Assembly (NCBI GenBank): GCA_019218415.1
Contig: JAHUUL010000006.1
Span: 1 to 55,231, forward strand
DNA length: 55,231 bases
DNA from: Dermabacteraceae bacterium TAE3-ERU27
Lineage (GTDB): Bacteria; Actinomycetota; Actinomycetes; Actinomycetales; Dermabacteraceae
Direction: 5' to 3'
Shown piece by piece: positions 18,202 through 27,809 of the stretch. Every line of letters begins with the position of its first letter. Within the stretch, counting starts at the first letter, position 1. The notes under the pieces were generated by a model. That model worked only from the letters and a program-made list of their open reading frames with translations. It made no database searches and was not told the origin of the DNA. Made by a program: the position numbers and the translations under genes.

Positions 18202-19197
18202 ATGGCTAAGACCCTGCGCGCGGGCCTCATCGGCCTAGGCATGATGGGGCGCCACCACGCCCGCAACCTGCAGTCGATCGAGGGCGTGGAGCTGGTTGCG
18301 GTGGCCGACCCGGGCGGCGATCCGCACGGCGCGGCCCGCGGCTACGACATTCTGCCCGACGCCGAAGCGCTGGTTAAGGCCGGGATAGATTACGCGGTGA
18401 TCGCGGTACCGACCGCGTTTCACCGCGATGTGGCACTCACCTTTGCAGAGGCCGGTGTGCACTGCCTGGTGGAAAAGCCGCTCGCTTTCGATGTTGCCGA
18501 GGCGGAAGAAATCACGGCGGCGTTTGAGGAGCGCGGCCTGGTAGGGGCGGTTGGCTATATCGAGCGCTACAACCCCGCGCTGCAGGAAATGCGCAGGCGC
18601 ATCGCCGACGGTCAGCTCGGCAAGATCTACCAGATTGCCACCCGTAGACAGGGAGCCTTCCCGGCCCGCATCGCGGACGTCGGCGTAGTCAAGGACCTGG
18701 CCACGCACGATATCGACCTGACCGCCTGGGTAGCGCAGAGCGAATTCGCCTCCCTCAGCGCTGTTACGGCGAGCGAATCGGGCCGCGACCTGGAGGACAT
18801 GGTTAGCGTCTCCGGCAGGCTCAAGAACGACATCATCACGAGCCACATCGTTAACTGGCTGTCCCCGTTCAAGGAGCGCGTCACCGTCGTCACCGGAGAA
18901 AAGGGCGCGCTGGTGGGGGACACCGCCACCGCCGACCTCACCTTCTACGCGAACGGTTCTAGCATCACCAACGAATGGGAATCGATGCAGTCCTTCCGCG
19001 GCGTTACGGAGGGGGACATGGTGCGCTATGCGCTCACCCGCCGCGAGCCGCTGCGCACCGAGCACCTCGCGTTCCGCGATGCGGTGCTGGGCGATCCGAG
19101 CAATATCGTGACGATGCGTGAGGGGCTGAACACGGTTCGCGCCGTAGAAGCCGTTTTAACCTCCGCCGCTACCCGTTCGGTTGTTACTCTCGGATAG
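18202..19197 (+). CDS. wbpB: UDP-GlcNAcA 3-dehydrogenase (WbpB/WlbA type, Gfo/Idh/MocA family)
   Basis: The 331-aa oxidoreductase has the Rossmann start AGLIGLGMMGRHHARN, the family EKPLA motif (about residue 93) and the substrate-side GYIERYNPALQ and DLATHDIDL. WlbA/WbpB enzymes oxidise C3 of UDP-N-acetylglucosaminuronate, giving the keto sugar used by WbpE. The gene starts 2 nt after wbpE. A stable hairpin follows it. Members of this family act on many sugars, so the assignment depends on the neighbouring D and E genes and on the A and I genes further along. Confidence 0.83.
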   Translation: MAKTLRAGLIGLGMMGRHHARNLQSIEGVELVAVADPGGDPHGAARGYDILPDAEALVKAGIDYAVIAVPTAFHRDVALTFAEAGVHCLVEKPLAFDVAEAEEITAAFEERGLVGAVGYIERYNPALQEMRRRIADGQLGKIYQIATRRQGAFPARIADVGVVKDLATHDIDLTAWVAQSEFASLSAVTASESGRDLEDMVSVSGRLKNDIITSHIVNWLSPFKERVTVVTGEKGALVGDTATADLTFYANGSSITNEWESMQSFRGVTEGDMVRYALTRREPLRTEHLAFRDAVLGDPSNIVTMREGLNTVRAVEAVLTSAATRSVVTLG

Positions 19198-19252
19198 TTA
19201 GAAGTGATGCGATCGCGCTAGGAGCAAACCGGGCGTGATGCAGAGATAGCGA

Positions 19253-19279
19253 TGCTGCCCCGGTTGCTCCGGGGCAGCA
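19253..19279 (+). terminator. Hairpin after wbpB (terminator or attenuator)
   Basis: A perfect 11-bp GC stem (19253-19263 with 19269-19279) has a 5-nt loop and is followed by CTATTTC, a poor U-run. It fills the 95-bp gap before the DUF6541 gene and may only partly stop transcription. Confidence 0.5.
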
Positions 19280-19292
19280 CTATTTCGGGGCG

Positions 19293-21272
19293 GTGCCTAT
19301 GCGGCCGCTCACCGGGGGAGGACAACCGGCCTTGCTGCTGGCATTCTTTTACGTCGCAACGCTCGCCGTAACCGTCGGCTACGGCGTGCTGTTCTTGACG
19401 CTTGCCCGCTCTGCCGTCCCCTTCAAGTTTTCCTACGGGTTCCCCCTAACGATCAGCCTGGTCGGAATCTGGACCCTCATTTTTGGCGTGCTCCAAATCC
19501 CCTTCACGCGTCTTACCGTCAGCTCGGGTATGGCAGCGTTCCTCCTGGCCGCGGCAGCCTACGGCAGGTACAAGCCCGCCGCCGCACGGGTGGAGCCGAC
19601 CGGCAAGGGCCGCAGCAAGGACAGGTGGGCGGTGCTGTCTGCCGTGGCGGTAGCGCTGCTGTTCGCCATCCTGCCGCTGCTTTTACAGCCCGACCTGCAC
19701 CATCGGCCGCAACAGGAATGGGACAGCCTCTTCCACATGTCGGGCACCATGGCCGTGAGGAGCGGCGAAAACGCCTTCCCCTATGGCGCTCTGGCCGAAC
19801 TCTACGGAGGCCAAAAGACCTACTATCCGGCCCTTTGGCACGCGGTCAGCGCGCTCATCCCGCTGGACGCGCCGCGCGCCTCCACCGTGCTGCTGCTGTG
19901 CGCGATATCCGCCTGGCCGCTGGGGATTCCCGCCCTGGTGCGTTCCGCGGCGCGCGTTAGGGGACGGGTGCTGAGCTACGCGGTGATCGCGAGCACCGTT
20001 TTGAGCGGCGGCATCGTTTCCTACTCCTACCTGGGCGTAATGGTGGGGCTGTGGCCCTATACGCTTTCGCTGGCGATGCTTCCCGCCGCGCTGGCTGCCC
20101 TGATGCGGGCGTTCTCCCTCGGGGTCTACCGCTACCACCGTTACGAAAGGCTCGCGGAGGCGCTGCTGCTGGTGTGCGGTATCGCGCTGGCGCATCCGTC
20201 GGGACTAATTTCGCTGGGGGTCGTGTTCGCCCCCTGGATGTTGCTGATGCTTCCCTGGCGGAGGCTGCCCGCTATCGCGCATCGCTTCCGTTACCTGCTG
20301 CTGGGGGGCCTGGGCGCAGGCGCGGTGGCGCTTTTCTTCCTGCTGCCCGGCCTACTGCTGCGGCTGAGGGCGATGACCCGCTTCCAAACCGACGGCGCGA
20401 GCGGCTACGCCTCCTTCATGCTCGCCTTAAACGACAGGGTGGACACGGGCCTGATTGTTCCCACGCCGTACGGTGATTTTCTGGTCTTGCTGCTTGCCGC
20501 CGCGGGGCTGATTATGCTGCGCCGTAAGCTGCTGCCGCTCGCGGCAATGCTGGTCTGCGCCTACCTGCTGGTGGTTTTGGCCGGGGGACCGGCCTGGACG
20601 GTGAAGGCGATTACCGCCCCCTGGTACGAGGCCAGGCATAGGCTCGCCCCGCTCGCGGTACTGCTGACCGTGGTGGCGGCAGGCTTTGGCACCTCCGCCC
20701 TGGCGTGCAGCCTGGCAAGGCTATTCACCGAGGAAGCGCGCGGGCTGGCGCGCAGGGGAGTGCTTATTTTGACCCTCGCGGTTTCCTGTCTGACAAGCGC
20801 GGGCTGGCGCGCGGCGGAACGATACGAGCTGGCCAGCTACGCCTACGATCCAGCGGTCAAGTCGTACACGAACCTGCTCGGCCCGGGAGAAGAAGAATTC
20901 ATTCGGGAAACCGCGCCGCTGGTCTCCTCCGGCAAAGTCATCGGCGATCCCTACGACGGCACCTCTTTTTACAGTCTGCTCGGCGGCGTACCGGTGATCT
21001 ACCCCGGCCTGCACTGGATCTATGCCCAGCCTCAGCTACGGGTATCCGAACGCGCAGATAGCTTTGCCAGTGATCCGCAGCTCTGCCGGGACGTAAAGCG
21101 GCTCGGGGCCACCTACTTCTACCGTGACGATTCCCCCGACGGCATGCGGCAGGTACGTGAGAAAATAGGGGAAGAGGGATACAACCGGCTCAGCGACTTC
21201 CCCGAAGACGCACTGACCCTGGTTGCGCAGCGCGGCAACTACCGCCTGTATAGGATCAACTATCCCTGCTAA
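19293..21272 (+). CDS. Polytopic membrane protein, DUF6541 type (possible GT-C glycosyltransferase)
   Basis: This 659-aa protein has about a dozen hydrophobic segments and a C-terminal soluble part (about 520-659). After the first helices it carries EWDSLFHMSGTMAV and then TYYPALWHAVSALIPL, a pattern shared with the minus-strand paralogue at 30080-31966 (WDMLFH, FYPGGFHALATALPL). Acidic residues in the first large external loop are what GT-C enzymes using polyprenyl-phosphate sugars show, so an extracytoplasmic sugar transferase is a reasonable inference. It has not been assigned a reaction. The GTG at 19293 and an ATG at 19299 are both possible starts. Confidence 0.7.
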   Translation: MPMRPLTGGGQPALLLAFFYVATLAVTVGYGVLFLTLARSAVPFKFSYGFPLTISLVGIWTLIFGVLQIPFTRLTVSSGMAAFLLAAAAYGRYKPAAARVEPTGKGRSKDRWAVLSAVAVALLFAILPLLLQPDLHHRPQQEWDSLFHMSGTMAVRSGENAFPYGALAELYGGQKTYYPALWHAVSALIPLDAPRASTVLLLCAISAWPLGIPALVRSAARVRGRVLSYAVIASTVLSGGIVSYSYLGVMVGLWPYTLSLAMLPAALAALMRAFSLGVYRYHRYERLAEALLLVCGIALAHPSGLISLGVVFAPWMLLMLPWRRLPAIAHRFRYLLLGGLGAGAVALFFLLPGLLLRLRAMTRFQTDGASGYASFMLALNDRVDTGLIVPTPYGDFLVLLLAAAGLIMLRRKLLPLAAMLVCAYLLVVLAGGPAWTVKAITAPWYEARHRLAPLAVLLTVVAAGFGTSALACSLARLFTEEARGLARRGVLILTLAVSCLTSAGWRAAERYELASYAYDPAVKSYTNLLGPGEEEFIRETAPLVSSGKVIGDPYDGTSFYSLLGGVPVIYPGLHWIYAQPQLRVSERADSFASDPQLCRDVKRLGATYFYRDDSPDGMRQVREKIGEEGYNRLSDFPEDALTLVAQRGNYRLYRINYPC

Positions 21273-21284
21273 GGAAGGTTGCGT

Positions 21285-22490
21285 ATGCCCACGCCCCGAG
21301 CTGTCACGGAACCCAGCGCCGTCACGGACGTCAGCATTGACGTAATCATCCCCATCCACACCACCGCGCGTCCTCTGGCACGCGCGGTAGCCTCCGTATT
21401 TGCCGCCGCGCCGGGCATGACCGCCGTGCGGGCGCTGGTTATCTGCCACGGGGTGAGCGCCGCGGAAATGTCGGCCCTGCTGCCCGGCCACGATCCGCAA
21501 AAGGTAGTTTTCCACGAGTTTCGCGATGGTATCCGTTCCGCCGCCGGGCCGATCAACGCGGGGCTTGCCGTATCCCGGGCAGAATACGTTTTCATCCTCG
21601 GCTCCGACGACGAACTGCTGCCCGGAGCGCTGCGGGAACTGGCGCGGGCGGCCCTGGCAAACGACGGCGACGTAACCTTTGCCCGCTTCCAGACCGCGAG
21701 CGGCGCGCCGTTCGATACGCTGCTGGCGCGTCCCTGGGCGGGGGCGGCCCTGGACATCCGCGCGGATCGCGTCTTTTACCGTTCTTCCCCCTGCGCGCTG
21801 ATCAGGCGCGAGCTGCTAGAAAAGCACGAACTGCGCATGGCGGAGGGGCTGGCTACCGGCGAAGACCAGGAATTCACCGCGCGCCTTTATTCCTGCAGCC
21901 GAGTGCTGGTGGCGCCCCCCGGCAGCGGGGCGCACCTGACGGTGCACACCGACTGCGATGATCGCATCCAGGCGCGGCGCTTCACCTGCCTGGAGGTTAC
22001 TGAAGCGCTGCGCGGCATCGTGGGATCCGACTGGTTCGCGCAGCTTCCCCAGTCCGTGCGCGATGCGCTGGCCGTGAAGTTGCTGCGCCGCACTCTGATC
22101 CCCGCCACGGAATCAGAACTCACCGTCTGGGACGCGGCGGGAATAGCCGAGGTACGGCGCTGCCTGGACCGGCTAAACGCGCTGTGTCCCCGCGCGCAGG
22201 AGCCGCTCTCCCTCTACGAAAAAGAGCGCCTGCGCGTTCTGAAGACCAGCCAGCCGCAAGCGGGTAGGCTGGCCCGCCGCGAAGGTGCGCAAAGCCGCCT
22301 GCGCGCCCTCACCAGCGGTAATCCGCTGCGTGACCTGAGCGCGAGCGAAAGCCGGCTGCGGCACGGCCTGGCGGTGCACGCGGGCAAGCTGCGTGGCCGA
22401 CTGGCAAAGCTGCTGACCGCGCGGAACAACGGGAAAACGACTACAACGCTAACCGGCCAGGAAAGCGGCCGCGCCGCGGAGGGGCACTAA
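21285..22490 (+). CDS. Glycosyltransferase family 2
   Basis: The 401-aa protein has a GT-A fold at the N terminus: DVIIPIHTTARPLARAVASVF near residue 20, VSRAEYVFILGSDDELLPG with the acidic DD motif near residue 108, and the acceptor-side ATGEDQEFTARLY. Residues 290-401 are a basic helical tail that could lie on the membrane. It would transfer a nucleotide-activated sugar to the growing lipid-linked unit; donor and acceptor are unknown. The ATG at 21285 is preferred because AAGGAAGG stands 6 nt before it. The stop overlaps the ABC transporter start by 1 nt. Confidence 0.8.
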   Translation: MPTPRAVTEPSAVTDVSIDVIIPIHTTARPLARAVASVFAAAPGMTAVRALVICHGVSAAEMSALLPGHDPQKVVFHEFRDGIRSAAGPINAGLAVSRAEYVFILGSDDELLPGALRELARAALANDGDVTFARFQTASGAPFDTLLARPWAGAALDIRADRVFYRSSPCALIRRELLEKHELRMAEGLATGEDQEFTARLYSCSRVLVAPPGSGAHLTVHTDCDDRIQARRFTCLEVTEALRGIVGSDWFAQLPQSVRDALAVKLLRRTLIPATESELTVWDAAGIAEVRRCLDRLNALCPRAQEPLSLYEKERLRVLKTSQPQAGRLARREGAQSRLRALTSGNPLRDLSASESRLRHGLAVHAGKLRGRLAKLLTARNNGKTTTTLTGQESGRAAEGH

Positions 22491-24268
22491 TGCTAAAGAT
22501 TTACCGGGCCATCCGGGAAGTAATGCCCTACCTGCCGGGAGGGGCGCAGACCTTCCTGCGCCTCTACATGGTGGCCGCCTCCCTGCTCTCGCTGCTCGAC
22601 ATCGCGGCCTTCGGGCTGCTCTCGCTGAGCCTCGGGGCGATGTCCACGGGCAGCCCCGTGCAGCTGCCGCTGCTCGGCAGCTACGGCCAGGACAGCTACC
22701 CGCTGCTGCTCGCCCTCATCGCGGGGCTGCTGATCTTCAAGGGGATCGCCAACACGGCGCTCTACTGGCTGGTCACCCGCAAAATGGCGGTCTATGAACA
22801 GGAGATGGGCGATCGGCTCTTCAAGACGTACATGTCGGCCCCCTGGGAACAGCGGGTAGGCAGGAACTCGGCCGAACTGGTGCGGCTGGTGGACCTCGGG
22901 GTGGGCAACACCATCGGCGGCATCGTGCTGCCGGGCGTATCCCTGGTGGCTGAGTTTGCCACCCTGCTCGCGATCGGCGCGGTCATCGTGATCACCCAAC
23001 CCGTCACTGCGGGCGTCACGATCCTTTACCTGCTGCTGGTGGCCGCTGTCATGTTCCTCGGCATAGCGCGCCCCGCGCGCGTTGCCGGGCGCGTGAACCG
23101 TGACGCCTCCTTCCGAATCGTGGTCACGATGACCGAGATGATCGCGGCCCTGAAAGAGATCACGCTGCGCGGAAAGCTAGGCGAGGTGGCCGACGTGGTG
23201 CAGGCAAACCGCAGGCAGGCCACGCGGGCCAGGGCGAACACAAACTTCCTCTCTCGCGTGCCGCAGTACGTGGTAGAGATGGCGCTGGTCGGGGGATTCC
23301 TGCTGGTCGGGGGCCTCGGCTACCTGACCGGCGGGCCGCAGGAGGCGTTCGCCGGGGTGGCACTGTTCGGCGTCGCGGGTTTCCGCCTAGTGCCCTCCCT
23401 GGTGCGTATCCAGTCGGTGCTCACCTCCGCGCAGGGCCCGCTTTCCTACCTGGAAGTGGTTTTGGTCGATTTCAGGCAGTTCTCCGGGACAGCCGCAGCA
23501 GACGCCGTGCAGGGCGGAAAGAAGCTGCCCGAGACTCTGCAAGAGCTGCGCTTTAGCGGGGTTTCTTTCACCTATCCCGGAGCCGCCCAGCCCGCCCTGC
23601 AAGACCTCGACCTGCGGCTGCCGATGGGAGCCAAGCTCGGGGTCGCGGGGGCCTCGGGCGCCGGAAAATCTACCCTCATTGATCTCCTGCTGGGGCTTTT
23701 GCAGCCCAGCCGGGGCAGTATTTCGCTGGACGGCACCCCGCTTAGCGACGTACTCGCGGCCTGGCGGCTGCGCGTCGGCTACGTGCCGCAGGATGTGCAG
23801 CTGTTCGACGGCACGGTGGCGCAAAACATCGCCCTCACCTGGGGAGAGGATTATGACGTCGCCAAGGTGCGCCAGTGCCTGGCGAAGGTCGGCATGCTGG
23901 AGCTGATCGAGGCGCGAGAGGGCGGGGTGCACTCGCGCATCGGCGAACGCGGGCTGTCCCTTTCCGGCGGCCAGCGCCAGCGGCTCGGGATAGCGCGCGC
24001 CCTTTACACCGACCCCCTGATCCTGGTTTTGGACGAGGCGACCTCGGCGCTTGATTCCGGCACGGAAGAGGACATCAATGAAGCGATCAACGAACTGCAC
24101 GGGGAGGTCACGGTAATTTCGGTGGCGCACCGGCTCTCCACCATCCGCGATAGCGACCTGATCCTGTTCCTCAAGGACGGCCGGGCCGCCGCGCAGGGCA
24201 GCTTCGACGATGTGGTGGCGGAGAACGCCGACTTCGCGCGCCAGGCGCGCCTTTCCGGGCTGGCCTAG
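22490..24268 (+). CDS. ABC-type lipid-linked oligosaccharide flippase (PglK-like)
   Basis: The 592-aa half-transporter has a six-helix membrane domain (about 15-325) followed by an ATPase domain with Walker A GASGAGKST (about 387-395), signature LSGGQRQR (about 491-498), Walker B LILVLDEA (about 510-517) and the switch His in VAHRLS. The domain order and size match PglK/WlaB, which flips undecaprenyl-diphosphate-linked oligosaccharides, and lipid A-type exporters. Its position among glycosyltransferases supports a glycan-lipid substrate. A peptide or drug export role cannot be ruled out from sequence alone. Confidence 0.8.
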   Translation: MLKIYRAIREVMPYLPGGAQTFLRLYMVAASLLSLLDIAAFGLLSLSLGAMSTGSPVQLPLLGSYGQDSYPLLLALIAGLLIFKGIANTALYWLVTRKMAVYEQEMGDRLFKTYMSAPWEQRVGRNSAELVRLVDLGVGNTIGGIVLPGVSLVAEFATLLAIGAVIVITQPVTAGVTILYLLLVAAVMFLGIARPARVAGRVNRDASFRIVVTMTEMIAALKEITLRGKLGEVADVVQANRRQATRARANTNFLSRVPQYVVEMALVGGFLLVGGLGYLTGGPQEAFAGVALFGVAGFRLVPSLVRIQSVLTSAQGPLSYLEVVLVDFRQFSGTAAADAVQGGKKLPETLQELRFSGVSFTYPGAAQPALQDLDLRLPMGAKLGVAGASGAGKSTLIDLLLGLLQPSRGSISLDGTPLSDVLAAWRLRVGYVPQDVQLFDGTVAQNIALTWGEDYDVAKVRQCLAKVGMLELIEAREGGVHSRIGERGLSLSGGQRQRLGIARALYTDPLILVLDEATSALDSGTEEDINEAINELHGEVTVISVAHRLSTIRDSDLILFLKDGRAAAQGSFDDVVAENADFARQARLSGLA

Positions 24269-24295
24269 AAGGAACGTAGAGCTAGGCCGAACGCA

Positions 24296-24301
24296 TAGAC
24301 T
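24296..24301 (+). promoter_or_regulatory. Candidate -10 box before the tandem glycosyltransferase
   Basis: TAGACT lies 33 nt before the ATG in the 66-bp gap after the ABC gene. The ATG has its own AAGGACAGG site. No convincing -35 was found. Confidence 0.3.
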
Positions 24302-24334
24302 TACCGTTAGCCCCGACCAACGTAAAGGACAGGC

Positions 24335-26683
24335 ATGCACGTCCTGACAATGCCCTCTTGGTATCCGCGCCAGGCGGACGATCTTTCCGGATCGTTCTTC
24401 GCGGAACAGGTGCGCATCCTGCGAGAGGCGGGGGAGCGGGTAGCGGTGCTCCCCGTTTCTGTCGCGTACGGCCGTCCCGCTCTGCTCAGCGCTCACCCGG
24501 ATGTTTATGCGCACGTGGTGGGGGCCGACGTGCCGCGACTGCCGCGCCTGACGCTGGCGCTGCTTTGGGCGCAGGCGTCCCGGGTGCTGGCGCGCTACGT
24601 GCGTGAAAACGGTAAACCGGATCTGATTCATGCCCATACGCTTTGGCCCGCCGGGTTCATAGCGGCCCGGGCCGCCCGGAAACTGGGGGTGCCCCTGGTC
24701 ATCACCGAACACCGGCCAGCCATGCTGGAGCGTTGCGCCTCCCCGGCGCTCGCCGCCCTGAGCCGCGAGGTGCTGGGGCAGGCGGCAGCCGTGAGCGCGG
24801 TGAGCGACGGTTTCGCCGCGCGGCTCGCGGAGACTTTCGGCCTGGCGCGCGAAAGCGTTAAGACCCTGCCGAATCCCCTGGCGGAAGCCTTCGGTGCGCC
24901 CCTGCCGGATTCGATTCCGGAACACGCGGGGTACCGCTTCTGCCACGTTTCGCACCTGACGGAAGTGAAACGGGTGCCCGAAATAATCGCGGCTTTCCTC
25001 GCCTCCGGACTGGCCGACACCTGCGAATTCGTGATCGCGGGAGGCAGCCCAGAAAAACTTGCGCGGCTGCGCGCCGCGTACCCGGTACGTGAGCGCACGC
25101 TCGCCGAGGTGACAGAGAAGATGTTGCCGGGAGTAACCCTCGTCGGCCCGCTGCCGCGCGCCGAGGTGCGCCGACTCTACCTGGCAAGCGACGCTTTCGT
25201 GCTCAACAGCAGCAGCGAATCCTTCGGCATAGTGCTGGCGGAGGCGCTCAGCTGCGGCCTGGATGTGATTGCCAGCGACACCTGGGGGGCACGCCAGGTA
25301 CTGTCGGACGGCGTGGGCACCCTGGTAGCGCAGGACGAACCGGACGCCCTCGCGCAGAGCCTGCGGACCGCCCAAAAGTCCGGGCCGCCGAGCCGCGAGC
25401 TGCGGCGAGAGCGCAGCGAATACGCGCGTGAGCGCTTTGCCCCGGCCAGCTACGTCGCAAATTTGCGCGCGCTTTGGCGCCAGGCCATCAGCACACCCGA
25501 GCGGACTCCGCGCACTCTGGTGATCACCACCTGGTATCCGAGTGAAAATAACCCGCGCGTGGGCAGCTTCGTGCGCGAGGACGTACGTACCCTGGGTACT
25601 TTCGCGAAACTGATCGTGGTGCATTGTGATCCCATGGGCAGCGTCAGCGGCTGGGACCGCGTGGACGGCGTGCCGGTGCTGCGCCTACCGCTGCGCTGGC
25701 GCAGCCCGCTCAGCATCATCAGGTGCCTGCGCCAGATAGCGCTGCAGGCGCGGCGGGCAGATATGGTGCACACGATGGCTTTCCCCGCCGCCCTGCTGCT
25801 GCGTGCCAGCAGGCCCTGGCAGCGCCGCCGTGCGCCGTGGCTGCACACGGAACACTGGTCCCTGATTGATCGCCTAGCGGCGCTTAAAGGCTCGGCGCAG
25901 CCGGTGCCGCCGGGGGAGCGGAGCTCGGAAGTTTCGTCGCGCCCCAGGGCTTTGTTCCCCTCCCTCGCGGGGGCGCTGGTCGTCGCGGTTTTGCGCGGCG
26001 CCTATGTCAGCGTTGCCGTTAGTGAACGCCTGCGTACCGCCCTGCGCACGCTCGGGCTGAAAAGCCGCATCGAAGTGATCGGCAATTACGTTTCCCGTCC
26101 CGCCAGTTTCCCGGAGACAAGGCAGCCCGGAGCGCTACGGGTGATCGGCGTCGGGGGGCTGGTGCCGGGGAAGAACCCGCTCCTGGTGGCCGACGTGCTG
26201 GGCGTGCTGGCGGGCTCCCAGCCCGTGGAACTGACCTGGCTGGGGGAAGGGCCGCTGGCTGAGGAGCTGCGCGCGCGCTGCGCGGAGCTCGGGGTTCCCC
26301 TGCGGCTGCGGGGAGCGGTAGCCAAGGATGAGGTTTCCCGTGAACTTTTACGCGCCGACATCTTCTTCGTCCCCACGCGCGGGGAGACCTTCTTCCTGTC
26401 CGCCGCGGAGGCCCTCGCGCACGGCATACCGGTACTGACCAGCGATCGCGGTGCGCAGGGAGAGTTTTTGCCGGAGGCGGCCGCGCGCATGCTGCCGCTG
26501 GACGCACCGGTTTCCGCCTGGGCCGACGCCCTTTGCGGGCTTTATGCGCGCAGCCGTAAAATGTCGCGTCGGGAGATAGCGGAGACTGTGCGCGGTTTTT
26601 CGCGTGAGGCGCTGGCATCTCGATACCGGCAGCTCTACAGGGAGGCTCTGCACGGGCCAGCGCAGAAAGAGGGCAAGCAGTGA
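24335..26683 (+). CDS. Tandem double glycosyltransferase (GT4-GT4 fusion)
   Basis: The 782-aa protein holds two GT-B enzymes end to end. Domain 1 (about 1-385) starts MHVLTMPSWYP and GSFFAEQVRIL and has the donor-site E-x7-E pair Glu295/Glu303 (ESFGIVLAE). Domain 2 (about 392-770) repeats the start as LVITTWYPSENN and GSFVREDVRTL and has Glu684/Glu692 (ETFFLSAAE). Both look complete, so one chain probably adds two successive sugars. The shared WYP and GSF motifs suggest an origin by duplication and fusion. No stop or frameshift separates the halves. The next gene overlaps by 4 nt. Sugar identities are unknown. Confidence 0.85.
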   Translation: MHVLTMPSWYPRQADDLSGSFFAEQVRILREAGERVAVLPVSVAYGRPALLSAHPDVYAHVVGADVPRLPRLTLALLWAQASRVLARYVRENGKPDLIHAHTLWPAGFIAARAARKLGVPLVITEHRPAMLERCASPALAALSREVLGQAAAVSAVSDGFAARLAETFGLARESVKTLPNPLAEAFGAPLPDSIPEHAGYRFCHVSHLTEVKRVPEIIAAFLASGLADTCEFVIAGGSPEKLARLRAAYPVRERTLAEVTEKMLPGVTLVGPLPRAEVRRLYLASDAFVLNSSSESFGIVLAEALSCGLDVIASDTWGARQVLSDGVGTLVAQDEPDALAQSLRTAQKSGPPSRELRRERSEYARERFAPASYVANLRALWRQAISTPERTPRTLVITTWYPSENNPRVGSFVREDVRTLGTFAKLIVVHCDPMGSVSGWDRVDGVPVLRLPLRWRSPLSIIRCLRQIALQARRADMVHTMAFPAALLLRASRPWQRRRAPWLHTEHWSLIDRLAALKGSAQPVPPGERSSEVSSRPRALFPSLAGALVVAVLRGAYVSVAVSERLRTALRTLGLKSRIEVIGNYVSRPASFPETRQPGALRVIGVGGLVPGKNPLLVADVLGVLAGSQPVELTWLGEGPLAEELRARCAELGVPLRLRGAVAKDEVSRELLRADIFFVPTRGETFFLSAAEALAHGIPVLTSDRGAQGEFLPEAAARMLPLDAPVSAWADALCGLYARSRKMSRREIAETVRGFSREALASRYRQLYREALHGPAQKEGKQ

Positions 26684-27807
26684 ACGGTACCCCCCAGCAC
26701 GCGGGCACACGCCCCGGCATGGTCTTTTACGCCCCCTACCCGATCCAGGAGAACGGCACCAGCGGCAGCGCGATCCGCCCCCGCCAGATGCTGCGGGCGT
26801 TTCACGAACTCGGTTACGAGGTCGTGGAGGTAACCGGCGATAGCGCGCAAAGGCTGCGCCGCACCCGGCAGCTACGGGAGCGGCTCGCTACGGGGTGGCG
26901 CCCGGCCTTCGCCTACTGCGAAAACGCCAGCATCCCGGCCCTGCTCACCGACCCGCGCCACCTGCCCCGCAGGCCCTGGGCAGACAGGGAATTCTTCCGC
27001 CTGCTGCGCACGGCACGCATCCCGAGCGGCTATTTTTATCGCGACTGCTACTGGGTGTTTCCCCGCTACCTGGAGGCTGTCGGACGCGGCGTCGGCACCC
27101 TCATGCGCGCCCTTTACCGCAGCGAACTGCGCTTCCTAGCGCGCCACCTGCAGCGCATCTACCTGCCCAGCATGAAGATGGCGCGCTATCTGCCGCAGCT
27201 TCCCGAAAAGGCCTGCCGGGCGCTACCGCCCGGCGCGCCCGAGGTAGAGGTGGCGCTGCCGGAAACCCCCGGCCTCACGGTGCTTTACGTGGGCGGCATC
27301 GGGGAGTACTACGACATCGGCGAGTTCCTGCGGGCGGTGCAGGCCACCGACGGCGTGCGCGCGATCGTCTGCACGAGGGAAAAGGACTGGCGCGATAATT
27401 CTTGGCGCTACGGCCCGCTAGAGCCGGAAAAGGTGCGCATCGTGCACGCCAGCGGCGAGGAGCTAAAGGCGCTTTACGCCCAGGCCGACGCCTGCTCGCT
27501 CCTGATGGGTAGCGACGTCTACCGCGACTTCGCCGCCCCCGTAAAACTGTTCGAATACATCGGCTACGGGCGTCCCGTGCTGGCCTCCGAGGGCACCCAC
27601 GCCGCCGAGGTGGTGGCCTCCCTGGGGGCCGGGCTCAGCCTGCCGAACCGGGCGGCAGACATTTCGCGCGCCCTCGTGCGCCTACGCGATGACCGTGCGG
27701 CGCGAAACTCTTTGGCAGAAGCGGCACGCCGTGCCCGTTCCGATAACACCTGGCTGGCCCGCGCCGCCTACGTAGCCCGCGACCTCGCGGGCGAAGGAGA
27801 AAAATAA
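26680..27807 (+). CDS. Glycosyltransferase, GT-B fold (divergent)
   Basis: The 375-aa protein opens with VFYAPYPIQENGTSGSAIRP, a donor-type N-terminal loop, and later has LTVLYVGGIGEYYD, CSLLMGSD and VKLFEYIGYGRPVLASEGTHAAE, which match the C-terminal half of GT-B glycosyltransferases of the GT4 kind. The E-x7-E pair is not in canonical form. The start GTG overlaps the tandem enzyme stop (GTGA), and the WbpI-type epimerase begins 2 nt after it, so it is inside a tightly coupled run. It may use the uronic acid sugar made by this locus; that is an inference from position. Confidence 0.75.
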   Translation: MNGTPQHAGTRPGMVFYAPYPIQENGTSGSAIRPRQMLRAFHELGYEVVEVTGDSAQRLRRTRQLRERLATGWRPAFAYCENASIPALLTDPRHLPRRPWADREFFRLLRTARIPSGYFYRDCYWVFPRYLEAVGRGVGTLMRALYRSELRFLARHLQRIYLPSMKMARYLPQLPEKACRALPPGAPEVEVALPETPGLTVLYVGGIGEYYDIGEFLRAVQATDGVRAIVCTREKDWRDNSWRYGPLEPEKVRIVHASGEELKALYAQADACSLLMGSDVYRDFAAPVKLFEYIGYGRPVLASEGTHAAEVVASLGAGLSLPNRAADISRALVRLRDDRAARNSLAEAARRARSDNTWLARAAYVARDLAGEGEK

Positions 27808-27809
27808 CC

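Noticed and set aside
19198-19292. tRNA or small RNA in the 95-bp gap
   Set aside because: Only one 11-bp hairpin is present; no cloverleaf, T-loop or CCA-like end can be drawn.
19293-21272. Wzy polymerase or O-antigen ligase
   Set aside because: It has a WD-x-LFH motif in an early external loop and a soluble C-terminal domain shared with a paralogue, unlike typical Wzy or WaaL layouts. Not fully excluded.
23387-25624. 745-aa open frame on the minus strand
   Set aside because: It is antisense to the ABC flippase and tandem GT4 genes, which have full motifs. Its sequence is His/Arg/Gly-rich with no recognisable domain, as expected for a shadow frame in high-G+C DNA.
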